Origin: an uncultured Erysipelotrichaceae bacterium | Lineage (GTDB): Bacteria; Bacillota_I; Bacilli_A; Erysipelotrichales; Erysipelotrichaceae | Length of the DNA stretch: 31,698 nucleotides | Direction of reading: 5' to 3' | Assembly (NCBI GenBank): GCA_902782955.1 | Contig: CACZPD010000192.1 | Location: forward strand, 1-31,698 | In this document: positions 25,134 through 31,698 of the stretch, piece after piece | How positions within the stretch are numbered: position 1 is the stretch's first letter | How the letters are laid out: each line of letters opens with the position of its first letter | Translations under genes and position numbers: made by a program | Notes under the pieces: generated by a model | What the model was told of the DNA's origin: nothing | Databases searched by the model: none | What the model saw: only the letters and a program-made list of their open reading frames with translations

Positions 25134-26240
25134 ATGGAACAGAAAGTGATCAGAATAGAAAATGAGGACTATCAGGTCCTGGATGCGTTTTTCAGACAGG
25201 ACAAACCGGTTTTTATGGTATGTGATTCTTCCATACAGTTTTTGAAGATCCGTCATTATTTTGATCACATGGACAACATTGTTTCATTCAGCGATTTCAC
25301 GCCGAACCCGCTGTATGAATCTGTTGTCAGAGGTGTTGAGGCATTCCGTGCTTCCAAAGCCGATACGATCTTCGCGATCGGCGGAGGCAGCGCGCTGGAT
25401 GTCGCGAAATGCATCAAGCTGTATTCCAATATGGATCCTTCCGAAAACTATCTCAGGCAGGAGATCGTACCGAATGATGTCAGACTGATCGCCATGCCGA
25501 CGACAGCCGGCACCGGCAGTGAGGCGACACGCTTCGCCGTGATCTACTATGAAGGCGTCAAACAGTCCGTCACAAGTGAGAGCTGCATTCCTTCCATCGT
25601 GATCATGGATCCATCGGTACTGAAAACACTGCCTGAATACCAGAAGAAAGTCACGATGATGGACGCGCTGTGTCACGCGACGGAATCATGGTGGTCTGTC
25701 AACTCGACTGAAGAATCAAGAAAATATTCCGAACAGGGTGTCCGCATGGTGCTGAAATACATGGAAGGATACCTGGACAATACAGATGAAGGAAATGCCG
25801 GCATGATGGAAGCCGCGCATATCGCCGGTCAGGCGATCAACTTCGCGCAGACGACAGCCGGTCATGCGATGAGCTACAAGCTCAGCAGCCTGTATCATGT
25901 CGCGCACGGGCATTCCGTATCCCTTTGCGTTTCCGCGCTCCTGCCGTATACAATTCAGAATACCGGCAGGTGTATTGATGCAAGAGGAAAAGAATATCTG
26001 GAAGATATCCTGAAACAGATCGCGGAAGCCTATGGATGCCGCGATGTAAAGGAACTGCCGGAAGCATTTGATGCGATCGTGTTCGGGCGCTTAGGTCTGA
26101 GTGTCCCGGCCGTTTCTGATCCGGAAGAATATCGTATTCTTTCTTCTTCCGTCAATCCGGTCCGTCTGAAGAATTATCCCGTCCGGCTGGACGAAGAAAC
26201 CATAAACAGTCTGTATCACAAGATCGTAAGAGAGGCATAA
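25134..26240 (+). CDS. Iron-dependent alcohol dehydrogenase, probable phosphonoacetaldehyde reductase
   Basis: 368 aa, ATG four bases after the pepM stop. Group III dehydrogenase motifs are present: GGGSALD (83-89) for the cofactor, MPTTAGTGSE (121-130), metal ligands Asp177 and His181 in DALCHATE, and two later His in GHAMSYK and HVAHGHS. Between pepM and ppd, such proteins (FomC, PhpC) reduce phosphonoacetaldehyde to 2-hydroxyethylphosphonate. No AEP transaminase is in the operon, which favours the hydroxy over the amino product. Family certain; substrate from context. Confidence 0.88.
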   Translation: MEQKVIRIENEDYQVLDAFFRQDKPVFMVCDSSIQFLKIRHYFDHMDNIVSFSDFTPNPLYESVVRGVEAFRASKADTIFAIGGGSALDVAKCIKLYSNMDPSENYLRQEIVPNDVRLIAMPTTAGTGSEATRFAVIYYEGVKQSVTSESCIPSIVIMDPSVLKTLPEYQKKVTMMDALCHATESWWSVNSTEESRKYSEQGVRMVLKYMEGYLDNTDEGNAGMMEAAHIAGQAINFAQTTAGHAMSYKLSSLYHVAHGHSVSLCVSALLPYTIQNTGRCIDARGKEYLEDILKQIAEAYGCRDVKELPEAFDAIVFGRLGLSVPAVSDPEEYRILSSSVNPVRLKNYPVRLDEETINSLYHKIVREA

Positions 26241-26243
26241 CGT

Positions 26244-27368
26244 ATGAAAGTCGAAGCATTTGTAAATATCCTGGGAGCTGATTTCTATACCGGTGTTCCG
26301 GACAGCCAGCTGAAAGCTTTATGCAATTACCTGATGAATGAATACGGCATCGATCCGAAACATCATATCATCGCGGCCAATGAAGGCAACTGCACAGCAC
26401 TCGCAGCAGGCTATCACCTGGCTACAGGGAGGGTGCCGGTCGTATATATGCAGAACAGCGGCGAAGGAAACATCATCAATCCTGTCGCTTCCCTGCTCAA
26501 TGACAAGGTCTACGCGATCCCGACGATCTTTGTCATCGGCTGGAGAGGCGAGCCGGGCATTCATGATGAACCCCAGCATATCTACCAGGGCGAAGTGACG
26601 ACGAAGCTTCTGGACGTGATGGATATCGCATATATGGTGATTGGCAGGGATACTTCGGAAGAGGAAGTTTCCGCAAAGATGCAGGAATTCAGACAGATCC
26701 TGGACGCGGGAAAAGATGTCGCGTTCGTGATCCGGAAAGGCGCTCTCTCCTATGACGGGAAAGTGAAATACGAAAATGAGAACAGGATGCTGAGGGAAGA
26801 GATCATCCGCCACATCACGCAGTACAGCGGGACAGACCCGATCATTTCCACGACCGGGAAGGCGAGCAGGGAACTGTTCGAGATCCGTGAGGCAAACGGA
26901 CAGCCGCATGCGTATGATTTCCTGACGGTCGGCAGTATGGGACATTGTTCCAGCATTGCCCTGGGCGTAGCCCTGCAGAAACCGGATCAGAAGATCTGGT
27001 GCATCGACGGCGACGGCGCTGCCCTCATGCATATGGGCTCCATGCCGGTGATCGCGTCCTGTGATCCGAAGAATCTCGTACACATCGTTATCAATAACGG
27101 CGCGCATGAAACAGTAGGCGGACAGCCGACTGTCGCATCCGGCATCTCATTTGCCCGGATCGCCGAAGAATGCGGCTATACATATACAGCCTGCGTCGAT
27201 TCTTTTGAGGATCTGGACAAGGAACTGCAGAAAGCAAAAGAAAACGACGTACTGACTCTGATCGAAGTGCAGTGCGCGATCGGCGCGAGAGATGATCTCG
27301 GCAGACCGACAACGACAGCGCTCGAAAACAAGCAGAACTTTATGAAATATCTGGAGGAGGCTGAATGA
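26244..27368 (+). CDS. ppd: Phosphonopyruvate decarboxylase
   Basis: 374 aa, three bases after the previous stop. The N-terminal half has FYTGVPDSQLK and AANEGNC with the catalytic-type Glu47; the C-terminal half binds thiamine diphosphate through Asp255-Gly-Asp-Gly258 and INNGAHETVGGQPT. These and the length match phosphonopyruvate decarboxylase rather than larger acetolactate-synthase relatives. It pulls the unfavourable PEP mutase reaction forward by making phosphonoacetaldehyde. The stop overlaps the next start (ATGA), so the YidC fusion is made in step with the phosphonate enzymes. Confidence 0.95.
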   Translation: MKVEAFVNILGADFYTGVPDSQLKALCNYLMNEYGIDPKHHIIAANEGNCTALAAGYHLATGRVPVVYMQNSGEGNIINPVASLLNDKVYAIPTIFVIGWRGEPGIHDEPQHIYQGEVTTKLLDVMDIAYMVIGRDTSEEEVSAKMQEFRQILDAGKDVAFVIRKGALSYDGKVKYENENRMLREEIIRHITQYSGTDPIISTTGKASRELFEIREANGQPHAYDFLTVGSMGHCSSIALGVALQKPDQKIWCIDGDGAALMHMGSMPVIASCDPKNLVHIVINNGAHETVGGQPTVASGISFARIAEECGYTYTACVDSFEDLDKELQKAKENDVLTLIEVQCAIGARDDLGRPTTTALENKQNFMKYLEEAE

Positions 27369-29482
27369 ATTTTGTGACAGATATACTGGGAACTGTCATG
27401 GGATGGTGCTACGGGATCGTAAGAAACTACGGTCTTGCCATTATCCTTTTCACGTTCTTCAGCAAGATCGTTCTTCTTCCTGTTACGGTATGGGTACAGA
27501 AAAACTCCATCAAGATGGTACGCATGATGCCCATGCTCAACCAGATCAAGATCGACCATTTCGGCGATAAAGATACCATCGCGGAAGAGACACAGAAGCT
27601 GTATAAGGAAAACAAATATCATCCGACCGCTTCCATCATCCCGCTGATCCTGCAGATCGCATTGTTGATGGGCGTGATCGGGGTCATCTACAGACCATTG
27701 AATTATGTCGTAAAGGTACCGGCTGATCTCAGGGAGTCTTTCCGCGAAACAACACTGGAAAATGTGGAAGGACTGAATCCGGAATCCACATCCCTGCAGC
27801 TGTCAGTCGTGGACGATATCCAGAAGAACAATGAAAGATACGCGGTCCTGAAAGATACGTATCCGCAGTATAATGTCGACGGCATTATTGAGGATATCAA
27901 TCATCTGAATATGCGATTCCTCGGCTTTGACCTGAGCTGGGTGGCTGTGAAGACCCAAGGCATTGCCTTCCTTGCGCCGATCCTCGCCGGATTCTCCGCA
28001 TGGCTGCTGTCTTTCTGCCAGAACAGGATGAATGTCCTGCAGTCCGCGCAGACAGCGCTGGGCAAATACGGGACCATGGCATTCTCCGTGGGTATTTCCC
28101 TGTATCTCGGCGCGTTCGTTCCGGCCGGTGTCGCTTTGTACTGGATCGCGAGCAATCTCTTCACGATCCTCCAGCAGTACCTGCTGAACAAGGCGATCAA
28201 TCCGAAGAAGTATGTCGATTACGCTGCCCTGGAAGAATCAAGGGCTGAACTGGAACGGCTTGAAGCCAACAGCAAAAAGAACAAAAGAAAGCGCAATGAC
28301 CCGCTCCGCAAAAGGGAAAAGGAAGACTACAAACGCTTCTTCTCCGTCGGAAACAAGCATCTCGTATTCTATTCCGAAAGCAACGGATTCTATAAATACT
28401 ACGCGGATACCATCGATTTCATCCTGAAATATACGGATATCCCGCTCCATTACATCACAAGCGATCCCAACGACAATATCTTCAATATGGAAAAGGAAAA
28501 CGACCAGATCCATGCGTATTATATCGGGGATGAGAAACTGATCACCTTGATGATGAAGATCGACGCGGATGTTGTCGTCATGACGATGCCGGATCTGGAA
28601 ACATACCAGATCAAGCGCAGCTATGTGCGCAAGGATATCGAATATGTCTATATCCCGCACTGCATGAACAGTCTGAATCTGACCATGCGGAAAGGATGCA
28701 CAGACCACTTCGATTCCGTACTCTGTACCGGGAAGCATCAGAAGGAAGAGATCATCAAGACAGAGGAAGTTTACAATCTGCCGCATAAGGAACTGGTCGA
28801 GGCAGGCTATCCGCTCCTGGATACCATGATCCGTGAGTACGAAGAGTCACAGAAAGACAAAGTCAAGCCGGATCACAAGACCGTCCTGATCGCGCCGTCA
28901 TGGCAGAAGGACAATATCGTGGACAGCTGTCTGGATGATATCCTGGATAAGATCAAGGGACATGATTACCAGGTCATCGTCCGTCCGCATCCCCAGCATG
29001 TACGCCTGATGCCGGAAAGAATGGAACAGCTGAAACAGAAGTTCGCGGATGACCCGAGTGTCGAGATCCAGACGGACTTCACATCCAACAATACGGTATT
29101 TGACGCGGATATGATCATCACGGACTGGTCTGGTATCGGCTATGAATACGCCATCACGACAAAGAAACCGGTTCTCTTTATCAACACGCCGATGAAGATC
29201 ATGAATCCGGAATACAAGAAAATCGGCATGGAACCGTTCAATATCTATATGCGCGATATCCTCGGCGCGGCACTGGACCTGAAGGATATCGACAAGGTCG
29301 ATGAGAAAGTTGATTATCTGCTTTCCCATGCGGAAGACTACAAGGAGATCATCCAGAAGGTCATTGACGAATACTGCTACGCGATCGGTAAGAGCGGTGA
29401 AGTCAGTGCCAGATACATCATCGAAGTGGTATTCCGCCAGATCGCAAAACGAAATGCAGTTTTGGAAGCAAGTAATGCATAA
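27365..29482 (+). CDS. Fusion of YidC/Oxa1-type insertase and CDP-polyol phosphotransferase (TagB/TagF type)
   Basis: 705 aa in one uninterrupted frame, after GGAGGAGG. Residues 1-~285 are YidC/Oxa1-like: a first helix with Lys34 where YidC has its groove Arg, a cytoplasmic loop with YKENKYHP, four more helices, and the end signature FVPAGVALYW (Pro253) with LQQYLLNK. A ~75-residue outside insertion lies at 110-185. A basic linker (~300-318, KKNKRKRN) leads to a GT-B domain of the CDP-glycerol glycerophosphotransferase family: IPHCMN (His432), RPHP (540-543) and ITDWSG (Asp587). No N-terminal lipobox is seen. It is the last gene of the phosphonate operon. Likely a membrane-bound transferase using CDP-glycerol or a CMP-phosphonate; whether the insertase half inserts proteins is unknown. 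Confidence 0.9.
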   Translation: MNFVTDILGTVMGWCYGIVRNYGLAIILFTFFSKIVLLPVTVWVQKNSIKMVRMMPMLNQIKIDHFGDKDTIAEETQKLYKENKYHPTASIIPLILQIALLMGVIGVIYRPLNYVVKVPADLRESFRETTLENVEGLNPESTSLQLSVVDDIQKNNERYAVLKDTYPQYNVDGIIEDINHLNMRFLGFDLSWVAVKTQGIAFLAPILAGFSAWLLSFCQNRMNVLQSAQTALGKYGTMAFSVGISLYLGAFVPAGVALYWIASNLFTILQQYLLNKAINPKKYVDYAALEESRAELERLEANSKKNKRKRNDPLRKREKEDYKRFFSVGNKHLVFYSESNGFYKYYADTIDFILKYTDIPLHYITSDPNDNIFNMEKENDQIHAYYIGDEKLITLMMKIDADVVVMTMPDLETYQIKRSYVRKDIEYVYIPHCMNSLNLTMRKGCTDHFDSVLCTGKHQKEEIIKTEEVYNLPHKELVEAGYPLLDTMIREYEESQKDKVKPDHKTVLIAPSWQKDNIVDSCLDDILDKIKGHDYQVIVRPHPQHVRLMPERMEQLKQKFADDPSVEIQTDFTSNNTVFDADMIITDWSGIGYEYAITTKKPVLFINTPMKIMNPEYKKIGMEPFNIYMRDILGAALDLKDIDKVDEKVDYLLSHAEDYKEIIQKVIDEYCYAIGKSGEVSARYIIEVVFRQIAKRNAVLEASNA

Positions 29483-29497
29483 TTACCTGCTTTTTTT
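29466..29497 (+). terminator. Terminator of the phosphonate operon, with the stop codon in its loop
   Basis: An 11-bp stem with one A-C mismatch (29466-29476 with 29482-29492), a 5-base loop, and T through 29497. The stop codon (29480-29482) lies at the loop. Confidence 0.75.
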
Positions 29498-29505
29498 GAT
29501 ATGAT
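29497..29505 (+). promoter_or_regulatory. Extended -10 promoter for the HAD gene
   Basis: TG-A-TATGAT at 29497-29505 begins on the last T of the upstream terminator. Start expected near 29512. Confidence 0.55.
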
Positions 29506-29527
29506 AAACACGAAGTGAGGAGATAAT

Positions 29528-30367
29528 ATGAGCAAAATCGTTTTTCTGGATGTTGACGGAACACTGATCAACTATGAAACCAAATGCCCTGACAGCGCGA
29601 AAGAAGCTGTTGAACTGGCAAGAAAGAACGGACATAAGGTCTATATCTGCACAGGCTGCTCCAAAGCGGAGATCGAGCAGCGTGATCTGCCGGAACTCGA
29701 CGGCATGATCGGCGGGAACGGCGCCTATGTGGAAGATGCCGGACAGGTCGTCATGCATCAGGGATTATCCAGGGAAGAAGTAAAGCATATCGTTGACTGG
29801 TGCAATGACCGTCATCTCGGATTCTATCTGGAAGCGAATTCCGGCATGTACTGCAATGACTATATGCTCGAACAGGGACCGGCAACGATGGTCAAATACG
29901 CTACCGGCAAAGGCGCTGACATTTCCAAGGCAGAAGCGAGCGCAAGCAGCTTTGTGAACAGTTTCATCCATCTGCAGGGTGAAGACCTGTACCGGGATGA
30001 TGTAAACAAGATCAGTTTCATCCTGAGTTCCTATCAGGACCACCTGGATTCCAAAACGGAATTCCCGGAACTGGTTGCCAACACCTGGGGCGGAAAAGGG
30101 GAACTGGCATTGTTCGGCGACCTCGGCCCGACAGGCATCACAAAGAAGCACGCGATCGAAGTGCTGCTGGATCATCTGAACGCAAAGCAGGAAGATACGA
30201 TCTCCTTCGGCGATGCCAAGATCGACCTGTCCATGTTTGAACTGTGCGCGTTCAACGTCGCGATGGGCAACGGCGGACCGGAAATAAAAGAAGCCGCTGA
30301 TTACATCACAACAGACGTGGATGATGACGGCTTATACAATGCGTTTAAGTATCTTAAGCTTATCTGA
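29528..30367 (+). CDS. HAD-superfamily (Cof-type) phosphatase
   Basis: 279 aa, GAGGAGA upstream of the ATG. DVDGT (Asp8, Asp10) is the nucleophile motif, CTGCS holds motif II, and FGDAKIDLSMFE is the Cof-type IIB motif IV, with a cap domain between. Such enzymes remove phosphate from small sugar or cofactor phosphates in the cytoplasm. It has its own promoter and is split from the phosphonate operon by a terminator, so a role there is not implied. Its last 8 bases overlap the convergent glycosyltransferase. Confidence 0.88.
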   Translation: MSKIVFLDVDGTLINYETKCPDSAKEAVELARKNGHKVYICTGCSKAEIEQRDLPELDGMIGGNGAYVEDAGQVVMHQGLSREEVKHIVDWCNDRHLGFYLEANSGMYCNDYMLEQGPATMVKYATGKGADISKAEASASSFVNSFIHLQGEDLYRDDVNKISFILSSYQDHLDSKTEFPELVANTWGGKGELALFGDLGPTGITKKHAIEVLLDHLNAKQEDTISFGDAKIDLSMFELCAFNVAMGNGGPEIKEAADYITTDVDDDGLYNAFKYLKLI

Positions 30368-31430
30368 GAAGATTCATGATCTCTGACAGGTCTCCGAGTT
30401 TGGAGATCTGTTTTTTCATGAACCGGGCTTCATGGTAATAGATATCATCGTCGATCAGGTTCCGGAAAGCTTCATGGATGGAACCGGCGTTCAGCTCTTC
30501 CTCGTACACAAAGGTTCCGAAATGATTCCGCTTCGCTGCGGAAGCGAGATAGGAACGGAGATATCCGTGATCCGTTATGATCAGCTGGGGAATGCCAAGA
30601 GCCATTGCCTGGTTGAACAGATAGTCATTCCCGTCGTGCACGGCGCATGTGCATCCGGCAAGGAGCCCCGGTTTCGGGTAACGGATCCATTTGATGTTGT
30701 TTTCCGTATGCGGCTTGACACCGGGATGGCTGAAATAGACGGAATACGGGGTATCAAGAAATTCATGTTTCAGGATACGGACCTGTTTCGTTTTCAGTTC
30801 ACTGACAAAGACGCAGATCCGGTTGTTCCGGCGTGTCCTTTTGATTCCCTCTTTCTGCGAACCGAAGCGGTACAGGTCCTTGGCTTCGATCGGCTGCGTC
30901 AAAGCGTGACCGAATGTGATCCGGTGGTCGCACATTGCATACAGGTCCTTGAGACTGAAGACCAGGGGGAAATGCCGTGCTTTCAGGAGTTCATTCAGAG
31001 GACGCAGGCAGCGGGAAGGGAACGGTGTGCCTTTGTACATCTCGCCGTTGACGACTGCCCAGCAGGGAATGCTGAATGCCTTCGCCGCCATGACAGCCGC
31101 GATGCGGTCCATGGTAATGACCAGGTCCGGCCGGTATTCCTGGATGGCGGAAACGAGGATCTGGAAATCACTTTCCAGATATTCCATGGTCAGATAACCA
31201 TTTGAGTACAGGTATTCTTCATAGCTTTTATTATCTTCGATCCGGTAGAATCTCTGCTTTTTCGCTTCCGGGGCCGGACAGGTCAGGATATTCGGTATGT
31301 TATTTTCAAGGGATGTACTGATCATGACGGAATGCGAATGCCTGATAAACAGTTCCGCCATATTGGCGCACAGCCAGCCGGCCGCGTCAAATCCCGGAGT
31401 TTTCAGTAAAGGTGTCATTAAGATTTTCAT
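30360..31430 (-). CDS. GT-B glycosyltransferase-like protein (MGT/UDP-glycosyltransferase related)
   Basis: 356 aa from the ATG at 31430, where [19 protein letters not shown] is a normal GT1-like start; the longer frame upstream runs through upp and is not real. The N-terminal half shows [12 protein letters not shown] and a Glu-rich acceptor region. The C-terminal half has AVHDGND (His265) then [14 protein letters not shown], a clear variant of the HxGxxT...EAxxxGxPxL donor-binding motif. No ribosome binding site is obvious. It may act on the same surface glycan but also on any small acceptor; the target is not known. Confidence 0.7.
   Translation of the reverse strand: MKILMTPLLKTPGFDAAGWLCANMAELFIRHSHSVMISTSLENNIPNILTCPAPEAKKQRFYRIEDNKSYEEYLYSNGYLTMEYLESDFQILVSAIQEYRPDLVITMDRIAAVMAAKAFSIPCWAVVNGEMYKGTPFPSRCLRPLNELLKARHFPLVFSLKDLYAMCDHRITFGHALTQPIEAKDLYRFGSQKEGIKRTRRNNRICVFVSELKTKQVRILKHEFLDTPYSVYFSHPGVKPHTENNIKWIRYPKPGLLAGCTCAVHDGNDYLFNQAMALGIPQLIITDHGYLRSYLASAAKRNHFGTFVYEEELNAGSIHEAFRNLIDDDIYYHEARFMKKQISKLGDLSEIMNLLR
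30386..30416 (+). terminator. HAD-gene terminator lying inside the convergent glycosyltransferase gene
   Basis: A 10-bp stem with one G-T pair (30386-30395 with 30402-30411), a 6-base loop, then T5. It sits within the last codons of the reverse-strand gene. Confidence 0.75.
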
Positions 31431-31446
31431 GCGAATAGTGTATAAT
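31418..31446 (+). promoter_or_regulatory. Promoter for upp
   Basis: TTAAGA (31418-31423), 17-bp spacer, perfect TATAAT (31441-31446). The -35 lies in the start of the divergent glycosyltransferase gene. Confidence 0.6.
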
Positions 31447-31479
31447 ACTTTAAGAAAAAAGAGAAGGAGTGGAAGTATT

Positions 31480-31698
31480 ATGCTGGAAGTATTAAACCAT
31501 CCGTTGATAACACATAAATTAACGCTGATGAGAAACAAGGATACAGGGACGAAGGATTTCAGGGAGAACCTGGATGAGATCGCGGAACTGATGGCATATG
31601 AAGTATGCAGAGACCTGCCGACAGAACCGGTGCAGATCGAGACACCGATGGGACCGTGCACAGGATACCAGCTGAGCAAGGAAGTAGTTATCGTACCG
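31480..31698 (+). CDS. upp: Uracil phosphoribosyltransferase, 3'-truncated by window edge
   Basis: The first 73 codons are present. AGGAG (31465-31469) precedes the ATG by ten bases. The N-terminus ([18 protein letters not shown] then TKDFREN and a CRDLPTEP stretch) is the conserved start of Upp. It salvages uracil to UMP with PRPP. The PRPP-binding loop lies beyond the window. Confidence 0.92.
   Translation, partial: MLEVLNHPLITHKLTLMRNKDTGTKDFRENLDEIAELMAYEVCRDLPTEPVQIETPMGPCTGYQLSKEVVIVP

Noticed and set aside
23108..27368. Fosfomycin biosynthesis cluster
   Set aside because: The first steps match, but no Fom3 methyltransferase or Fom4 epoxidase is present and the neighbour is a polymer transferase.

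Overview
The window looks like the chromosome of a low-to-mid GC Bacillota. Its housekeeping genes (tsaC/sua5-like, glyA, upp) are Firmicutes-like, ribosome binding sites are GGAG-type, and several promoters have an extended -10 box. Secreted proteins with cell-wall-binding repeats, a class B sortase and TagD/LicD/YfhO proteins point to a thick, teichoic-acid-like envelope. An Erysipelotrichia-type gut or oral organism fits, but the sequence alone does not prove the family.

Layout. (1) 1-4520: cell-wall proteins. These are the C-terminal part of an L,D-transpeptidase, a 972-aa repeat protein with an NlpC/P60-like C-terminal domain, and a class B sortase. (2) 4616-15289: a forward surface-polymer operon. 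It holds two overlapping LtaS/EptA-like membrane phosphotransferase paralogues, a left-handed beta-helix acyltransferase-like protein, a third paralogue and a YfhO-type GT-C protein, then LicD and TagD, probably from their own promoter. (3) 15296-16772: an intact ISL3-family insertion sequence with 26-bp imperfect inverted repeats, placed between tagD and a long terminator hairpin. (4) 16819-19909, reverse strand: a fourth LtaS/EptA-like paralogue behind a threonine aldolase. (5) 19949-23053: tsaC-like, glyA and a DUF1015 protein. (6) 23108-29482: a four-gene phosphonate operon. (7) 29528-31698: a HAD phosphatase, a convergent reverse-strand glycosyltransferase, and the 5' part of upp.

The most interesting part is region 6. 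A three-domain protein (LicC/PntC-like nucleotidyltransferase, TagD/Fom1-like cytidylyltransferase, PEP mutase), an iron-dependent alcohol dehydrogenase and phosphonopyruvate decarboxylase match, function by function, the early fosfomycin route Fom1/FomC/Fom2. That route makes 2-hydroxyethylphosphonate (HEP) and activates it as CMP-HEP. No methyltransferase, epoxidase or AEP transaminase is present. Instead the operon ends, with a 4-base overlap, in a fusion of a YidC/Oxa1-type membrane insertase to a TagB/TagF-type CDP-polyol phosphotransferase. My inference is that activated phosphonate (CMP-HEP), and CDP-glycerol from TagD, feed a membrane-attached surface polymer. LicD, the YidC-linked transferase and the LtaS/EptA-like paralogues would be candidates for adding phosphonate or polyol-phosphate groups on either side of the membrane. 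The parts are well supported; the assembled pathway and its product are not shown by the sequence.
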